Below, in pieces: positions 46,170 to 54,918 of a stretch of 64,000 bases of DNA. Made by a program: the position numbers and the translations under genes. Position 1 is the first letter of the stretch, and each line of letters starts with the position of its first letter. The notes beneath the pieces were generated by a model. That model worked only from the letters and a program-made list of their open reading frames with translations. It was not told the DNA's origin and did no database searches. Source of the stretch: Mojavia pulchra JT2-VF2 (GTDB lineage: Bacteria > Cyanobacteriota > Cyanobacteriia > Cyanobacteriales > Nostocaceae); the NCBI GenBank assembly GCA_019359325.1, contig JAHHHN010000018.1, forward strand, positions 62,001 to 126,000, in the 5' to 3' direction.

Positions 46170-49100
46170 CTAGTTTTTTGGTGTTTCCTGAGAGAACAGT
46201 TTATGAATCGTTTTAGTCTGGGTGCCATCGGCAGCATTTGCTTCAATCAGATAGTCGATTAAGCTGTCTGAGAAAGGAACACGCAAATGGAAAGTACCAT
46301 CCGGTTTAAGTTTAATCGAATGACCCGCAATGCTTACAGTTGCATCTGGTTGAGTTGCCCCGTGAATAATTAACTCAGCATCCGCCACAAACCAGAAATC
46401 TGTATGGGGGCGGCTGAATACACGAACAGTAGCGGAACGGGCTATTGATACCCAGCGATCGCCATCTATGATATAGCCAATTTCTGCAATGTAGTCGCGA
46501 TCGCTCGTGGGGATCGCGACAAAGCGATCGTGCGATATTTCTTCACATTCATACTGCTGCACAAGTTGGGGATTTTGATAGCTCAGGTCAATATCAGTGA
46601 CATCGTAAAGCCGTAGCGCCAATTGGAAAGTGCCAGAATTGTGCAAAGTTTCCTTTTGGGTGTCGCTAATGTACCAACAAACATAAGCCCACTTGGGAGT
46701 ACGGGGTGTGATAACAATACTGCTCTCAAGATTTGCGTCTAATGAATCAGCAGTTTCTTCTGCTGTGTCGTAACTATTAAAGACACGAACAGTAGCAGAA
46801 CGGGCTATTGACACCCAGCGATCGCCATCTGTGGGATAACCAATTTCTACAATATAATCGCGATCGCCTTTGGGAATATCGATAAAATGATCCCGTGCTG
46901 CTTCGTCACATTCATACTGTTGAATAAACTGCGGACTTTGATAACTTAGGTCGAGATCGGTGACATCGTAAAGCCGCAATGCCAAGCGAGAACCAGAACT
47001 CTGCAATACTTGCTTGTGAGCAGTATCGCTAAGAAGCCACCAAACATAAGCCGAGTCAGGAGTACGAGGTTTGAGGAAAATAATATCCTCAACATTTTCA
47101 TCTAGCGAATCGGCAGTTTCTTCTGTTGTGTCGGTACTACTAAAAAAGCGAACAGTAGCAGAACGGGCGATTGACACCCAGTGTTCACCATCTGTGGCAT
47201 AGCCAATTTCTGCGATGTAGTCGCGATCGCCTTTGGGGATCTCGACAAAATAATCCCGTGTTGCTTCTTCACATTCATACTGCTGAATAAACTGCGGACT
47301 TTGGTAACTCAGGTCGAGATCGGTGACATCGTAGAGTCGCAATGCCAAGCGGGAACCGGAACCCTGCAAGACTTGCTTGTGAACGTCGCTAATAACCCAC
47401 GATACATAAGCCCACATAGGAGTGTGGGGTCTGAGAATAACACTGTCCTCAACATTTGTATCTGACCAATCAACAGTTTCTTCGTTTACGGCTGCTGCAT
47501 TGTCATCCTCAATGCCATAAATCGTAGCCCAAGGCCCAAGTTCTGCATCTGCTGCTACAGTTGCTTCGTCGGTTAAAGCCTCTAAGTTGGGTAGAAAAAT
47601 ATCTTCTTGCGAGTTAGATGCTGCTTGAGTGGTCGTTTCTGGCAGATCAGAGAATATTTCAAAAATATCTTCTTCTGTCGTCGGCTCGGCAGTTGATTCG
47701 GCGGCGTCTGCTACCGCATTCAATGCTAATTCAGGGACTTGGGACAAATCGGGAATTGCGGCTGCTGATTCAATTACTGGTAATCCACCTTCAGATGTCT
47801 GTTCGGGGGCTTCGGGCAAATCGGGAATTGTCGCTGCTGATTCAATTACTGGTAATCCACCTTCAGATGTTTGTTCGGGGGCTTCGGGCAAATCGGGAAT
47901 TGTTGCTGCTAATTCAATTACTGGCAATCCGCCTTCAGATGTCTGTTCGTTAACTTCAGGCAAATCGGGAATTGTTGCTGCTAATTCAATTACTGGCAAT
48001 CCGCCTTCAGATGTCTGTTCGTTAACTTCAGGCAAATCGGGAATTGTTGCTGCTAATTCAATTACTGGCAATCCGCCTTCAGATCCGGCTTCACCTGAAT
48101 TTAGTGAATTTAATTGGTGATTATTATCACTGCTTTCTATCGTATTATTAGTATCTTCTGTATTTGAGCCTGAGCCAGCATTAATAGACGAGAGAACTGC
48201 TCCTGCTGCAATGCCAGCCGAGTTAATATTTTCTGCAATGTTGGATTCTGCCTGGGGTTGTTCTTTTATTTGGTCTTGAGTGGTTTCGATATCCCAATTT
48301 TTGACATCAAAATTTGAAATCGATATTTCAGTCGTTGTTAACAATTCTGCTTGAGAAGCTTCTTTAGGCACATCTTGTCGGTGTGGATATGAAGTATTAA
48401 CAACTGCCGCTGGTGCTTCTGTCTCCCAAACAGCTTCGCCAGACTTTGGAACGGTTGCTACCTTATCTTTGGAATTTATTGTAATATTACTTAGATTTGG
48501 ATCTGATTCTGTGTCATAAGTATCAGACCAAATATCCGTCTCTGGTTTTCCTGCTAAGGTGGTGTTGTTTACCACTAGCACTGGAGCAGATGTAGCCTTG
48601 CTAACAGAAGTTGTAGCAATGGCGTCATCACTCACAGTTGATATAGGTTCACCCGAAGGGGTATTAACAGATGAATCTGGGGCTTCGTCTGTTTCCTCAG
48701 GTGTCGATGGGCGTCTTGTGCGGAACAACCAATAGGATAATCCACCTATGGCAGACATAACCAATAGAGGCAATAGTAACCAAAATGGTGCTTCCCTTTG
48801 CACGCTCGCATAATTGCTTTCAACCGGAGTCGCCAACGGATCAGCAGGGGAAGTAATTACATTAGGTGCTGTCGTGGTTGTAGATTCACTAGTTGGGTCA
48901 GCAGTAGCAGCAGTTGTCGCCTCAGTAGTTGGGGAGATATTTGTATTTGTAGCAAATGGTTGCAATTCGCCTTTAGCGATCGCAGCAGCTTCTGCTGTTC
49001 TTGCTTCTTCTATTGCTTGTTGTCCTGGTGGTGCGATCGCAAAGCCAAGAAAACCTGCTACACCCACATTGGGATTTTGCTTATAGACGTAGACTAAAGG

Positions 49101-49874
49101 TTGGGAGAAGGGATACTTGGGATCATCTGGTGAAGTTTGATGTATTTGAAGAACTCGCACACCAGGCAGTTGTGATACCTGATTAGCTAATGCATAGCTG
49201 ATGCCGTCATTACCCAATTGTTTGACGATTTCTGCGGTGTTATCTTCGGCTATTTGAGTAGCAGTAGAACCAGTGGTAAACTCAGCATTTTTAAAAGCTG
49301 GATAACTGCGAAAATTATTGCGAGTGTCGCTTGTTGCTGGGCGATCAATCACACGAATCTTAACGTTTGGCCCTCCCAGTTGCGACCAGTTGGTAATTTG
49401 CCCCCGAAAAATTCTAGCGAATTGCCTACTTGTCAAGCTTTTTTGAAAAGGATTATCCGCACTTACAATAATCGCAATCTTTTCTCGGTGTAAGCGCACT
49501 TGCTCTAGACCTTGTGCTTTTTCTTCTGGAGTCAGTCCACGACCGAGAGCCGCTATATCAATTTGCCCATCTAGTAAAGCTTTCAGTGCTGCATCAGTAC
49601 CGTTAACTGCAACTTCAACCTTCGTACCAGAGAACTGTTTCTCAAAACTTTGTTTTAAGCTTTGATTAATCCCAGCCAAGCCACTTGAACCATCAATCCG
49701 CACTGTTGTTCCATTCTCCACTGTTTGCGGTAGCGGAAAAGAGGGAGCATCAGTCGGAGATTGCGCCAGTATAGGTGACGACACCAAGAGAGTTGTTGCC
49801 ATAGGCATAGTTGCTATGGCAAGCAGTAATGCCAGCTGGACTATCGCACTATCTTTTTTTTCTTGTTGCCACAT
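46170..49874 (-). CDS. PstS-like substrate-binding domain fused to three DUF4912 domains
   Basis: 1234 residues. A signal segment (LALLLAIATMPMATTLLVSSPILAQ) leads into a PBP-like_2 phosphate-binding-type domain, ~55-300 (VRIDGSSGLAGINQSLKQSFEKQF, GQIDIAALGRGLTPEE, RGQITNWSQLGGPNVKIRVIDRP). One membrane span follows at ~361-382 (FWLLLPLLVMSAIGGLSYWLF), then a long acidic, low-complexity region containing five 24-residue repeats (EGGLPVIELAATIPDLPEVN type, ~598-718). Three DUF4912 domains come next, ~808-908, 930-1028 and 1050-1146 (P-R-T-P-x-x-A-Y-V-x-W, LALRLYDVTD, DRDYIAEIGY, WVSIARSATVR). A final beta domain (FWFVADAELIIHGATQPDATVSIAG) closes it. Topology suggests a periplasmic binding domain and a cytoplasmic DUF4912 tail. 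Function unknown. Confidence 0.88.
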   Translation of the reverse strand: MWQQEKKDSAIVQLALLLAIATMPMATTLLVSSPILAQSPTDAPSFPLPQTVENGTTVRIDGSSGLAGINQSLKQSFEKQFSGTKVEVAVNGTDAALKALLDGQIDIAALGRGLTPEEKAQGLEQVRLHREKIAIIVSADNPFQKSLTSRQFARIFRGQITNWSQLGGPNVKIRVIDRPATSDTRNNFRSYPAFKNAEFTTGSTATQIAEDNTAEIVKQLGNDGISYALANQVSQLPGVRVLQIHQTSPDDPKYPFSQPLVYVYKQNPNVGVAGFLGFAIAPPGQQAIEEARTAEAAAIAKGELQPFATNTNISPTTEATTAATADPTSESTTTTAPNVITSPADPLATPVESNYASVQREAPFWLLLPLLVMSAIGGLSYWLFRTRRPSTPEETDEAPDSSVNTPSGEPISTVSDDAIATTSVSKATSAPVLVVNNTTLAGKPETDIWSDTYDTESDPNLSNITINSKDKVATVPKSGEAVWETEAPAAVVNTSYPHRQDVPKEASQAELLTTTEISISNFDVKNWDIETTQDQIKEQPQAESNIAENINSAGIAAGAVLSSINAGSGSNTEDTNNTIESSDNNHQLNSLNSGEAGSEGGLPVIELAATIPDLPEVNEQTSEGGLPVIELAATIPDLPEVNEQTSEGGLPVIELAATIPDLPEAPEQTSEGGLPVIESAATIPDLPEAPEQTSEGGLPVIESAAAIPDLSQVPELALNAVADAAESTAEPTTEEDIFEIFSDLPETTTQAASNSQEDIFLPNLEALTDEATVAADAELGPWATIYGIEDDNAAAVNEETVDWSDTNVEDSVILRPHTPMWAYVSWVISDVHKQVLQGSGSRLALRLYDVTDLDLSYQSPQFIQQYECEEATRDYFVEIPKGDRDYIAEIGYATDGEHWVSIARSATVRFFSSTDTTEETADSLDENVEDIIFLKPRTPDSAYVWWLLSDTAHKQVLQSSGSRLALRLYDVTDLDLSYQSPQFIQQYECDEAARDHFIDIPKGDRDYIVEIGYPTDGDRWVSIARSATVRVFNSYDTAEETADSLDANLESSIVITPRTPKWAYVCWYISDTQKETLHNSGTFQLALRLYDVTDIDLSYQNPQLVQQYECEEISHDRFVAIPTSDRDYIAEIGYIIDGDRWVSIARSATVRVFSRPHTDFWFVADAELIIHGATQPDATVSIAGHSIKLKPDGTFHLRVPFSDSLIDYLIEANAADGTQTKTIHKLFSQETPKN
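47721..48080 (-). repeat. five tandem 72-bp repeats inside the PstS-DUF4912 gene
   Basis: Five in-frame 72-base units encode EGGLPVIE(L/S)AA(T/A)IPDL plus a variable tail. Units 1 and 2 (48080 down to 47937) are nearly identical, while the last two have E-S for E-L and P-E for N-E. Copy number is probably variable between strains. Confidence 0.9.
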
Positions 49875-51011
49875 ATGCTCCTAATCAGGGTACACAAAAC
49901 AGAAAGTCGGCCAACCCTAAAAGTTATTTTTATTATGAAAGAGACGCGCTAATTATACATCTCTATTCTCTTTGTGCTAAGTTTTTGACTTACATCTTCT
50001 ACTTAGCCGTGCTAATAACAAATCACCCAGTTGTGGCAACAGCCTCTGCCTTGTAATTTTATTTACTCTTTTCACCCAGCGACAAGTCGAAGCAGCGGCG
50101 ATCGCCGTTAGCGTCAGTTTCTCACCGCGAAATAAACTAAAGCAAGCGATCCCTCTTGCGCTAACGGCGAGAAAAGGCAGGTATAAAAAAACAAGAAGAT
50201 GTTGGTTAAATGAAAAGGCAGGGTGAAATGCCCCTGAAGCTTGCTGTGGAGCGGAGCGGAACATGGGTTTGAATCCCCGTCTGAGCTATTTCCCCTGCTC
50301 CCTGACCTCTTCTTCAACTGGCTTCACTTTTCTTAAAATCATTGAGATCTATGGCTTGAGGACTTGGATATAGGTTGAGCGATCGCTCGACAGGAAAAGG
50401 GACTATTTTTAATCTATGCCCTAAGAGCCTTGGTGGGTGCTATACATCTTTTGCAAAGCAGATAAAAAATTGCATTGACCACACCACATGAAGCTACAGC
50501 GCGTGGATGACCACGGATTTTTCTGATGGAAAGTCTCCTGCAATCAATTCCTACTGTTCCCGCATTAAGTTACTAGGATATAAGATTATTATTTGATTTT
50601 TGCGAAGCTAGGTACATTTCTATTACTTCTTTCCTATTCCCTACTTCTACGAGTAAGTATGCCTACGCCACGCTGCGCGAACAAAATCAAAGCGGACTGC
50701 TATATGCTTTAACCATTTACTGACAAGGTGCTGATTTCTAGGCTTTATTTAAGCAAATAGTAGAAATCTGAATTACAATTTCTGTACCTTTTCCAATTAG
50801 GTAAATCATCACGAATAAAGTCTAGATCAATTTCTCCTATTTGGTTAGTTATTTCTATTTCTGTACTCTGAGGGGGCGACATACAGCCCACATTGCAGAT
50901 GGTATAAAGGCTCTCTTTAAAATAAGCCTCTAATTGCCTGTCATAGCAGTATTTACCAACAAAAATTCCGCTTTTAACTCAGCACTCAACACTCAGCACT
51001 CATGGCTCTTT
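49875..51011. other. intergenic region with a MITE-like family B copy
   Basis: About 1.14 kb. GGGTTTGAATCCCC at 50264-50277 looks like a tRNA T-loop, but no cloverleaf could be folded around it. Family B copy 2 lies at 50579-50704. Frames of 67-95 codons at 49977-50317 on the minus strand have repeat-like composition and were not called. Confidence 0.5.
50579..50704. mobile_element. MITE-like element, family B, copy 2
   Basis: Left end TATAAGATTATTATTTGATT, right end CAAAATCAAAGCGGACTGCT(ATA), inverted with respect to each other in the same pattern as copy 1. It shares the inner CTACTTCTACGAGT / CTACGAGTGATT motif with copy 1 and carries a GCCTACGCCACGCTGCGCGA insertion near the right end. 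Confidence 0.5.
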
Positions 51012-52139
51012 TTACTTAGCAATGCTGTCGTGTCCAAGATAACAGTGACAATCCGGTTTATCAATTAGTGATTCAATCAGAGCATTCAGGGCAGTAGCAG
51101 CTAATAAGCCGCCTCCCATTGTCCCTTCAATGGTTATAAAAGGTACTGTTTGTTGCATCAGTAAACGTTTAGCTGCGGGAGCATGACTAAAGCCAATTGG
51201 CATACCAATCACTAATGTAGGCTGAATTTTTTGGTTGCCAATCGCTGCACATATTTCCAGAAGTACTGAGGGAGCATAACCAACCACTAGCACACAACCT
51301 TTGGGTACTTGCTGTAATTTCTCCTGCCATTTTTGCTGCTGCCAAAAGACAATTTCTGCTTCTGCGGCAGTGGTAACGTGGGGATTATCAATAAGTGTTT
51401 CTACCCGACAGCCTAAATGGGCTAATCTCGTACTATCTAGAGCAGTAGCAACAGTGGGGATATCGACGACAATTTGACAGCTTGAAGAGAGAGCTTTACG
51501 ACTAGCAGCGATCGCACCTTGGCTTAACTTGACAAATGATACCAAACTCACATCACCACAAGCTAATACCAACTGAGAAATCAAGTGTTGTTCAATTTCT
51601 GAACGTTCAGATAAATCGGGTAGCAAACGTTGCAACGATTCTTGAAAAGCTTCCGGGTGAGTGTGAATTTCCGCATCTAATCCACTCCAAAGTTGTTCTA
51701 GCCCCCCTAATCCTGTTTGGGTTTCTACTTCTAGTAACTTGAGTTGTGCCAAAACTTCAGCTTGCGTATTTTGACAATGCTGATCTCGTCCCAATAAACC
51801 TTCTAATGCCGATGCTGTTTGCCGCAGTTGGGAAATTTGCTGCATCACTGCTAAATACTGCTTTTGCAGTTGCGCCATCAAGGTTTTAGTTGTGTCGGTT
51901 TCTGGTTCTACTTCGAGAATTTGGCGAATGTGGTTGAGTTGGAACCCTTGCTGCTTCAGTGCCACAATTCGTTGTAGCCTGATGACATCCTTTTGAGTGT
52001 AGAGGCGATAATTGCTAGGCGATCGCACTGGTTGTGGTAATAATCCTAATTGATGGTAATGTCGCACCATCCGTGGAGTAATGCCACCCCCCACCGCATC
52101 AGTAAGTTCTTTGATTGTTAAGCAAGTAGCATTCATCAT
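51012..52139 (-). CDS. coaR: CoaR, cobalt-responsive MerR-family activator with precorrin isomerase-like domain
   Basis: 375 residues. The N-terminus is a MerR DNA-binding domain (LTIKELTDAVGGGITPRMVRHYHQLGLLPQPVRSPSNYRLYTQKDVIRLQRI), then a dimerisation helix, then from ~185 a CobH/CbiC precorrin-8X methylmutase domain (LVLACGDVSLVSFVKLSQGAI, VVGYAPSVLLEICAA, PTLVIGMPIGFSHAPAAK, ITIEGTMGGGLLAATALNALI). The C-terminus has the Cys-His-Cys motif (C364-H365-C366) that in Synechocystis CoaR is needed for cobalt sensing. This combination is diagnostic: it activates the cobalt-exporting ATPase gene coaT when Co(II) rises. In Synechocystis coaR and coaT are adjacent and divergent; here coaT is ~2.8 kb away. 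Confidence 0.95.
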   Translation of the reverse strand: MMNATCLTIKELTDAVGGGITPRMVRHYHQLGLLPQPVRSPSNYRLYTQKDVIRLQRIVALKQQGFQLNHIRQILEVEPETDTTKTLMAQLQKQYLAVMQQISQLRQTASALEGLLGRDQHCQNTQAEVLAQLKLLEVETQTGLGGLEQLWSGLDAEIHTHPEAFQESLQRLLPDLSERSEIEQHLISQLVLACGDVSLVSFVKLSQGAIAASRKALSSSCQIVVDIPTVATALDSTRLAHLGCRVETLIDNPHVTTAAEAEIVFWQQQKWQEKLQQVPKGCVLVVGYAPSVLLEICAAIGNQKIQPTLVIGMPIGFSHAPAAKRLLMQQTVPFITIEGTMGGGLLAATALNALIESLIDKPDCHCYLGHDSIAK

Positions 52140-52223
52140 TTACTTAATTTACCCCATGCCCAATGCCCAATGCCCCATGTAATCTCTCTGAAACTCCAAG
52201 AAAACGTCCTATGATGAGTACAC

Positions 52224-52670
52224 ATGGTGAGAAATTCTGAAGTTGACCGTCAACGAGAACATCAAGCTAACGAGCGTACTTTTCTGGCTTGGTTACGCAC
52301 TTCAATTGCATTGATTACTTTTGGTTTCGCTATTGCTCGCTTTGGTTTATTTTTGCGCCAAATTCAAACAGCGCTTACTAAACAGCCAACTCCTGCTAAT
52401 GCCTTGTTTAATTCGGAAAACCTTGGTGTTAGCTTAGTAATTTTTGGAATTATTGTCATTGTTTTGGCAGCATGGCGGTACAATCAAGTTTTTTGGCAAA
52501 TTGAACAGGGAAATTACAGACCAAATCGGTTACTAATTTGGCTCGTGACTGGGGCTGTTATGGTTTTTGGTATTCTTAGTATCCCTTTAGTTCTTTGGCG
52601 CGATCGCAAACCAGTTTCTCCAAATTCTGTTCCCAATGAAAAGCTTCAATCGCTTAAAAAATATTTTTAA
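52224..52670 (+). CDS. DUF202 (YidH-like) membrane protein
   Basis: 148 residues. ANERTFLAWLRTSIALITFGFAIARFGLFL at the N-terminus is the DUF202 signature, followed by two further spans (VSLVIFGIIVIVLAAWRY and LLIWLVTGAVMVFGILSIPLVLW). Small three-span membrane proteins of unknown function. Divergent from coaR with 84 bases between starts; no CoaR-type operator is visible in that gap, so co-regulation by cobalt is not supported. Confidence 0.9.
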   Translation: MVRNSEVDRQREHQANERTFLAWLRTSIALITFGFAIARFGLFLRQIQTALTKQPTPANALFNSENLGVSLVIFGIIVIVLAAWRYNQVFWQIEQGNYRPNRLLIWLVTGAVMVFGILSIPLVLWRDRKPVSPNSVPNEKLQSLKKYF

Positions 52671-52722
52671 GCTTTGAGATATACACGGCGTAGGGTAGTC
52701 GCCCACCCTACAATTATTACAA

Positions 52723-53523
52723 TTACTGACTAGAGTTTATATGTTCTAAACGAGGCCGTAAATTTTTAATTATGGCGATCGCAACTAGAACAATTGCCAA
52801 AATCAATGCTACATTTTTTAGCAAAGGGTCGTTCCAGTGCTTAATTGCGATCGCAACTAATGCCCAGACTATTACTCCCGCGTAAGCAATATCTTGACGT
52901 TGAATACTAATGGCTGCTGCTATTAAAAAAGCTGCCAACAACATAATGACAGTCCATACTTGAGCAGAGATATCCCATCCGTTCCAACCCTGAGAATACA
53001 AAGCACACGCTACATTGACAATAGTTGCAACACTAATCCAACCCAGGTAAATGCTGATGGGAAAGTGAAGACACCACTTCTGGGCACGAGGTACATTTTT
53101 GTGCCCAATACCTAATTTTAGGTAGATACTAATCAATGGCAATAGAATCAAGAGCATTGCAATTACAGAAAGGGCAAAAAATCTGGAGAGAAACAGGTAC
53201 ACCCAGATACTTTGAGCAATACAGGCAATTACCAACAGATATCCTGTCTTGCGTAAATCTAAATTGTCTTTCTGGCTGGGTAGAAACTGATAGATTCCAA
53301 ATACGAATAATCCAAGGTAAATCAGTCCCCAAATGGCAAAGGCGTAGTTAGCAGGAATAATTAGAACATTTTTGAACAAAGTGTTGGAAATTTCACCTAT
53401 ACTGAGTCCATTGAGCGGAAAAAAGTTTGATGCAACATTGATCAAGAAAGCGCCAATAATTGCAAACAAGGTAACAAACTGGCGTAGTAAATCCCAGTTG
53501 TTGCTAGACGTGGATTGTTGCAT
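52723..53523 (-). CDS. TspO-related tryptophan-rich membrane protein
   Basis: 266 residues with about seven or eight hydrophobic segments. PANYAFAIWGLIYLGLFVFGIYQFLPSQ and HFPISIYLGWISVATIVNVACALY are characteristic of the larger TspO/MBR-related family of cyanobacteria, in which the W-x-P and Y-L-G-W phrases resemble translocator proteins that bind tetrapyrroles or sterols. Whether this larger relative binds porphyrin is not known. Convergent with the DUF202 gene, 52 bases between stops. Confidence 0.8.
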   Translation of the reverse strand: MQQSTSSNNWDLLRQFVTLFAIIGAFLINVASNFFPLNGLSIGEISNTLFKNVLIIPANYAFAIWGLIYLGLFVFGIYQFLPSQKDNLDLRKTGYLLVIACIAQSIWVYLFLSRFFALSVIAMLLILLPLISIYLKLGIGHKNVPRAQKWCLHFPISIYLGWISVATIVNVACALYSQGWNGWDISAQVWTVIMLLAAFLIAAAISIQRQDIAYAGVIVWALVAIAIKHWNDPLLKNVALILAIVLVAIAIIKNLRPRLEHINSSQ

Positions 53524-54150
53524 AGGATAATGAGATGAATGGCACTAAAAAAAATACAAATTCTGTATTTTCATGGGCTTAAAGACTTTGGAAATATGCA
53601 GATTCATGAATTAGCGATGTCTACGTCGAGCTTCGCTTACGCAAACTGAGAGTTGCAGATTTTCCTGATTCCCGACATCAAAGCTATTAATTTTCTCAAC
53701 CCCTTATCAGTCAACGATTTCATTGTTTATACCAGATAGCTATGCGCCGGACTGTCACCCCTGTACCAGCAATAATTGGGCAACCTCCATGTATTTCAGG
53801 ATTATGGTTAATTAGTGCGCCGATATCGGTAATAGTTGCCAAAACTTATTCTCCCAAATGTTTCACACTAAATATTATTGTATGGGGTTGTCAGTAATCG
53901 TAGTGGCGTGACTTCAAGCGATCGCAAAATCAGCTTTCCTTACCAACATCACAACACCTTTTAACTTGGTATAAGATGTTTCAACAGGCTGCTGGAAGTC
54001 GTGTTTTCCTCTGTGGGTTTCAACCGCTAACTGCTTAAGCACAATTACATAATTTTATTAAAAAATATAGTTTAAAAAACACAAAAATTTGTGATTTACC
54101 CTGAGCCATAATACAGCTTTTTTGAGAGAAGCTAACACTAGAACCTTTAT
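53524..54150. other. intergenic region with a DUF433 remnant
   Basis: About 630 bases between divergent genes. It contains a truncated DUF433 gene (53720-53842), one HIP1-like site and a GCGATGTCTACGTCGAGCTT-type dispersed repeat near 53614. Nothing else is evident. Confidence 0.5.
53720..53842 (-). pseudogene. truncated DUF433 (VapB-type antitoxin) gene
   Basis: A 40-codon frame from TTG 53842 to TGA 53720, with GGGAG eight bases upstream. It reads ATITDIGALINHNPEIHGGC then PIIAGTGVTVRRIAIWYKQ, the first half of a DUF433 domain, and stops where intact members continue with a helix-turn-helix-like segment (usually -LGLSPEEIA-). No continuation was found in the other frames downstream. DUF433 proteins are typically antitoxins beside PIN or DUF5615 toxins; no toxin gene is next to it. 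Probably a decayed toxin-antitoxin half. Confidence 0.7.
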
Positions 54151-54558
54151 ATGAGTAAATCTATGCCTCGCGCAAAACGTTCATCTCGTGTTCTCGAAAA
54201 AGCTCAACTCAGAGTTTCTGGACTTAAGGCTATTAATCCAAATATAGATTTTGGCGATGCTAATAGTTTGCAAAATATGATACAAAAAATTGAGCAGTTA
54301 CGCGCTAAACTTGATGCTCATAATACTGCTCTGGCTGTGATTCATGCTTACAGAAGTGATATTGAACAGCTAGAAAAAAACTTGAGCGCCTTGTGTGAAA
54401 AAATGCTGCTGGCAGTTGCGGTAAAATACGGTAAAGACAGCCAGGAATATGTAATGGCTGGTGGTGTTCGGAAAAGCGATCGCATTCGTAAAAGCACAAT
54501 CACCCGTTTAAAAGCAGTTGCAGAAGAAACAACCGTTAAGTCTGCTCAAACTGCATAG
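54151..54558 (+). CDS. hypothetical coiled-coil protein (135 aa)
   Basis: Not assigned to a family. It has a basic N-terminus (PRAKRSSRVLEKAQLRV), a central coiled-coil stretch (LQNMIQKIEQLRAKLDAHNTALAVIHAYRSDIEQLEKNLSALCEKMLLAVAVKYG) and a basic tail (GGVRKSDRIRKSTITRLKAV). The ...GKDSQEYVMAGGVRKSDR phrase looks like one I have seen repeatedly in cyanobacterial hypotheticals. Soluble. Same direction as coaT, 360 bases upstream, with the coaT operator between them. Confidence 0.65.
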   Translation: MSKSMPRAKRSSRVLEKAQLRVSGLKAINPNIDFGDANSLQNMIQKIEQLRAKLDAHNTALAVIHAYRSDIEQLEKNLSALCEKMLLAVAVKYGKDSQEYVMAGGVRKSDRIRKSTITRLKAVAEETTVKSAQTA

Positions 54559-54918
54559 TATTATTCGTTGACGCAACAATACCACTTGCTACAAGTTGCT
54601 TAACCCTTTCGGCAGTCGCTCGTGAGGGAAACCACGCCACTTGCTACCCTGCGGGAAGCCCATAGGACTCTATTGAAAAAAAACTTGCTGCCGATTCCTG
54701 TTTACCTATTTGGACTAATGCTATGCCTAGACCGTTATTGCTGGAAATCAGCTTTAGAGCCAGTTTTCCTGATTCAATAGCGTTGTCTGTTTTCAATACA
54801 CTCTAAAATCACGTGTGCTGTAGCTCCTCAGTGTACGGCGATTACCAGCCCTACACCCTTGACCTTAACATTAATGTCAAGGTTTAGCGTGAGAGAGTCC
54901 ACTTACTGTCACACTCTC
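54559..54918. other. spacer upstream of coaT
   Basis: 360 bases. The stretch 54595-54670 is a Nostoc-type GC-rich dispersed repeat (GGGAAACCACGCCACTTGCT, CCTGCGGGAAGCCC). The coaT operator-promoter occupies 54859-54890. Confidence 0.6.
54859..54890 (+). promoter_or_regulatory. CoaR-type (MerR family) operator-promoter of coaT
   Basis: -35 TTGACC (54859-54864) and -10 TAGCGT (54885-54890) are 20 bases apart, the long spacing used by MerR-type activators. The spacer is filled by an almost perfect inverted repeat, CCTTAACATTAATGTCAAGG (54863-54882), broken only at one symmetrical pair. This is what a CoaR operator should look like. Confidence 0.85.

Noticed and set aside
47618-48120. Two plus-strand frames with internal repeats opposite the PstS-DUF4912 gene
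   Set aside because: Both are the antisense readings of the 72-bp repeats; the minus-strand frame has clear domains on both sides.
50264-50287. GGGTTTGAATCCCC resembling a tRNA T-arm
   Set aside because: The flanking bases do not give an acceptor stem, anticodon arm or D arm on either strand; the T-stem itself has only three to four pairs.
49977-50317. Two overlapping minus-strand frames of 67-95 codons
   Set aside because: Low-quality composition, no ribosome site, no known motif, and they cross repeat-like sequence.
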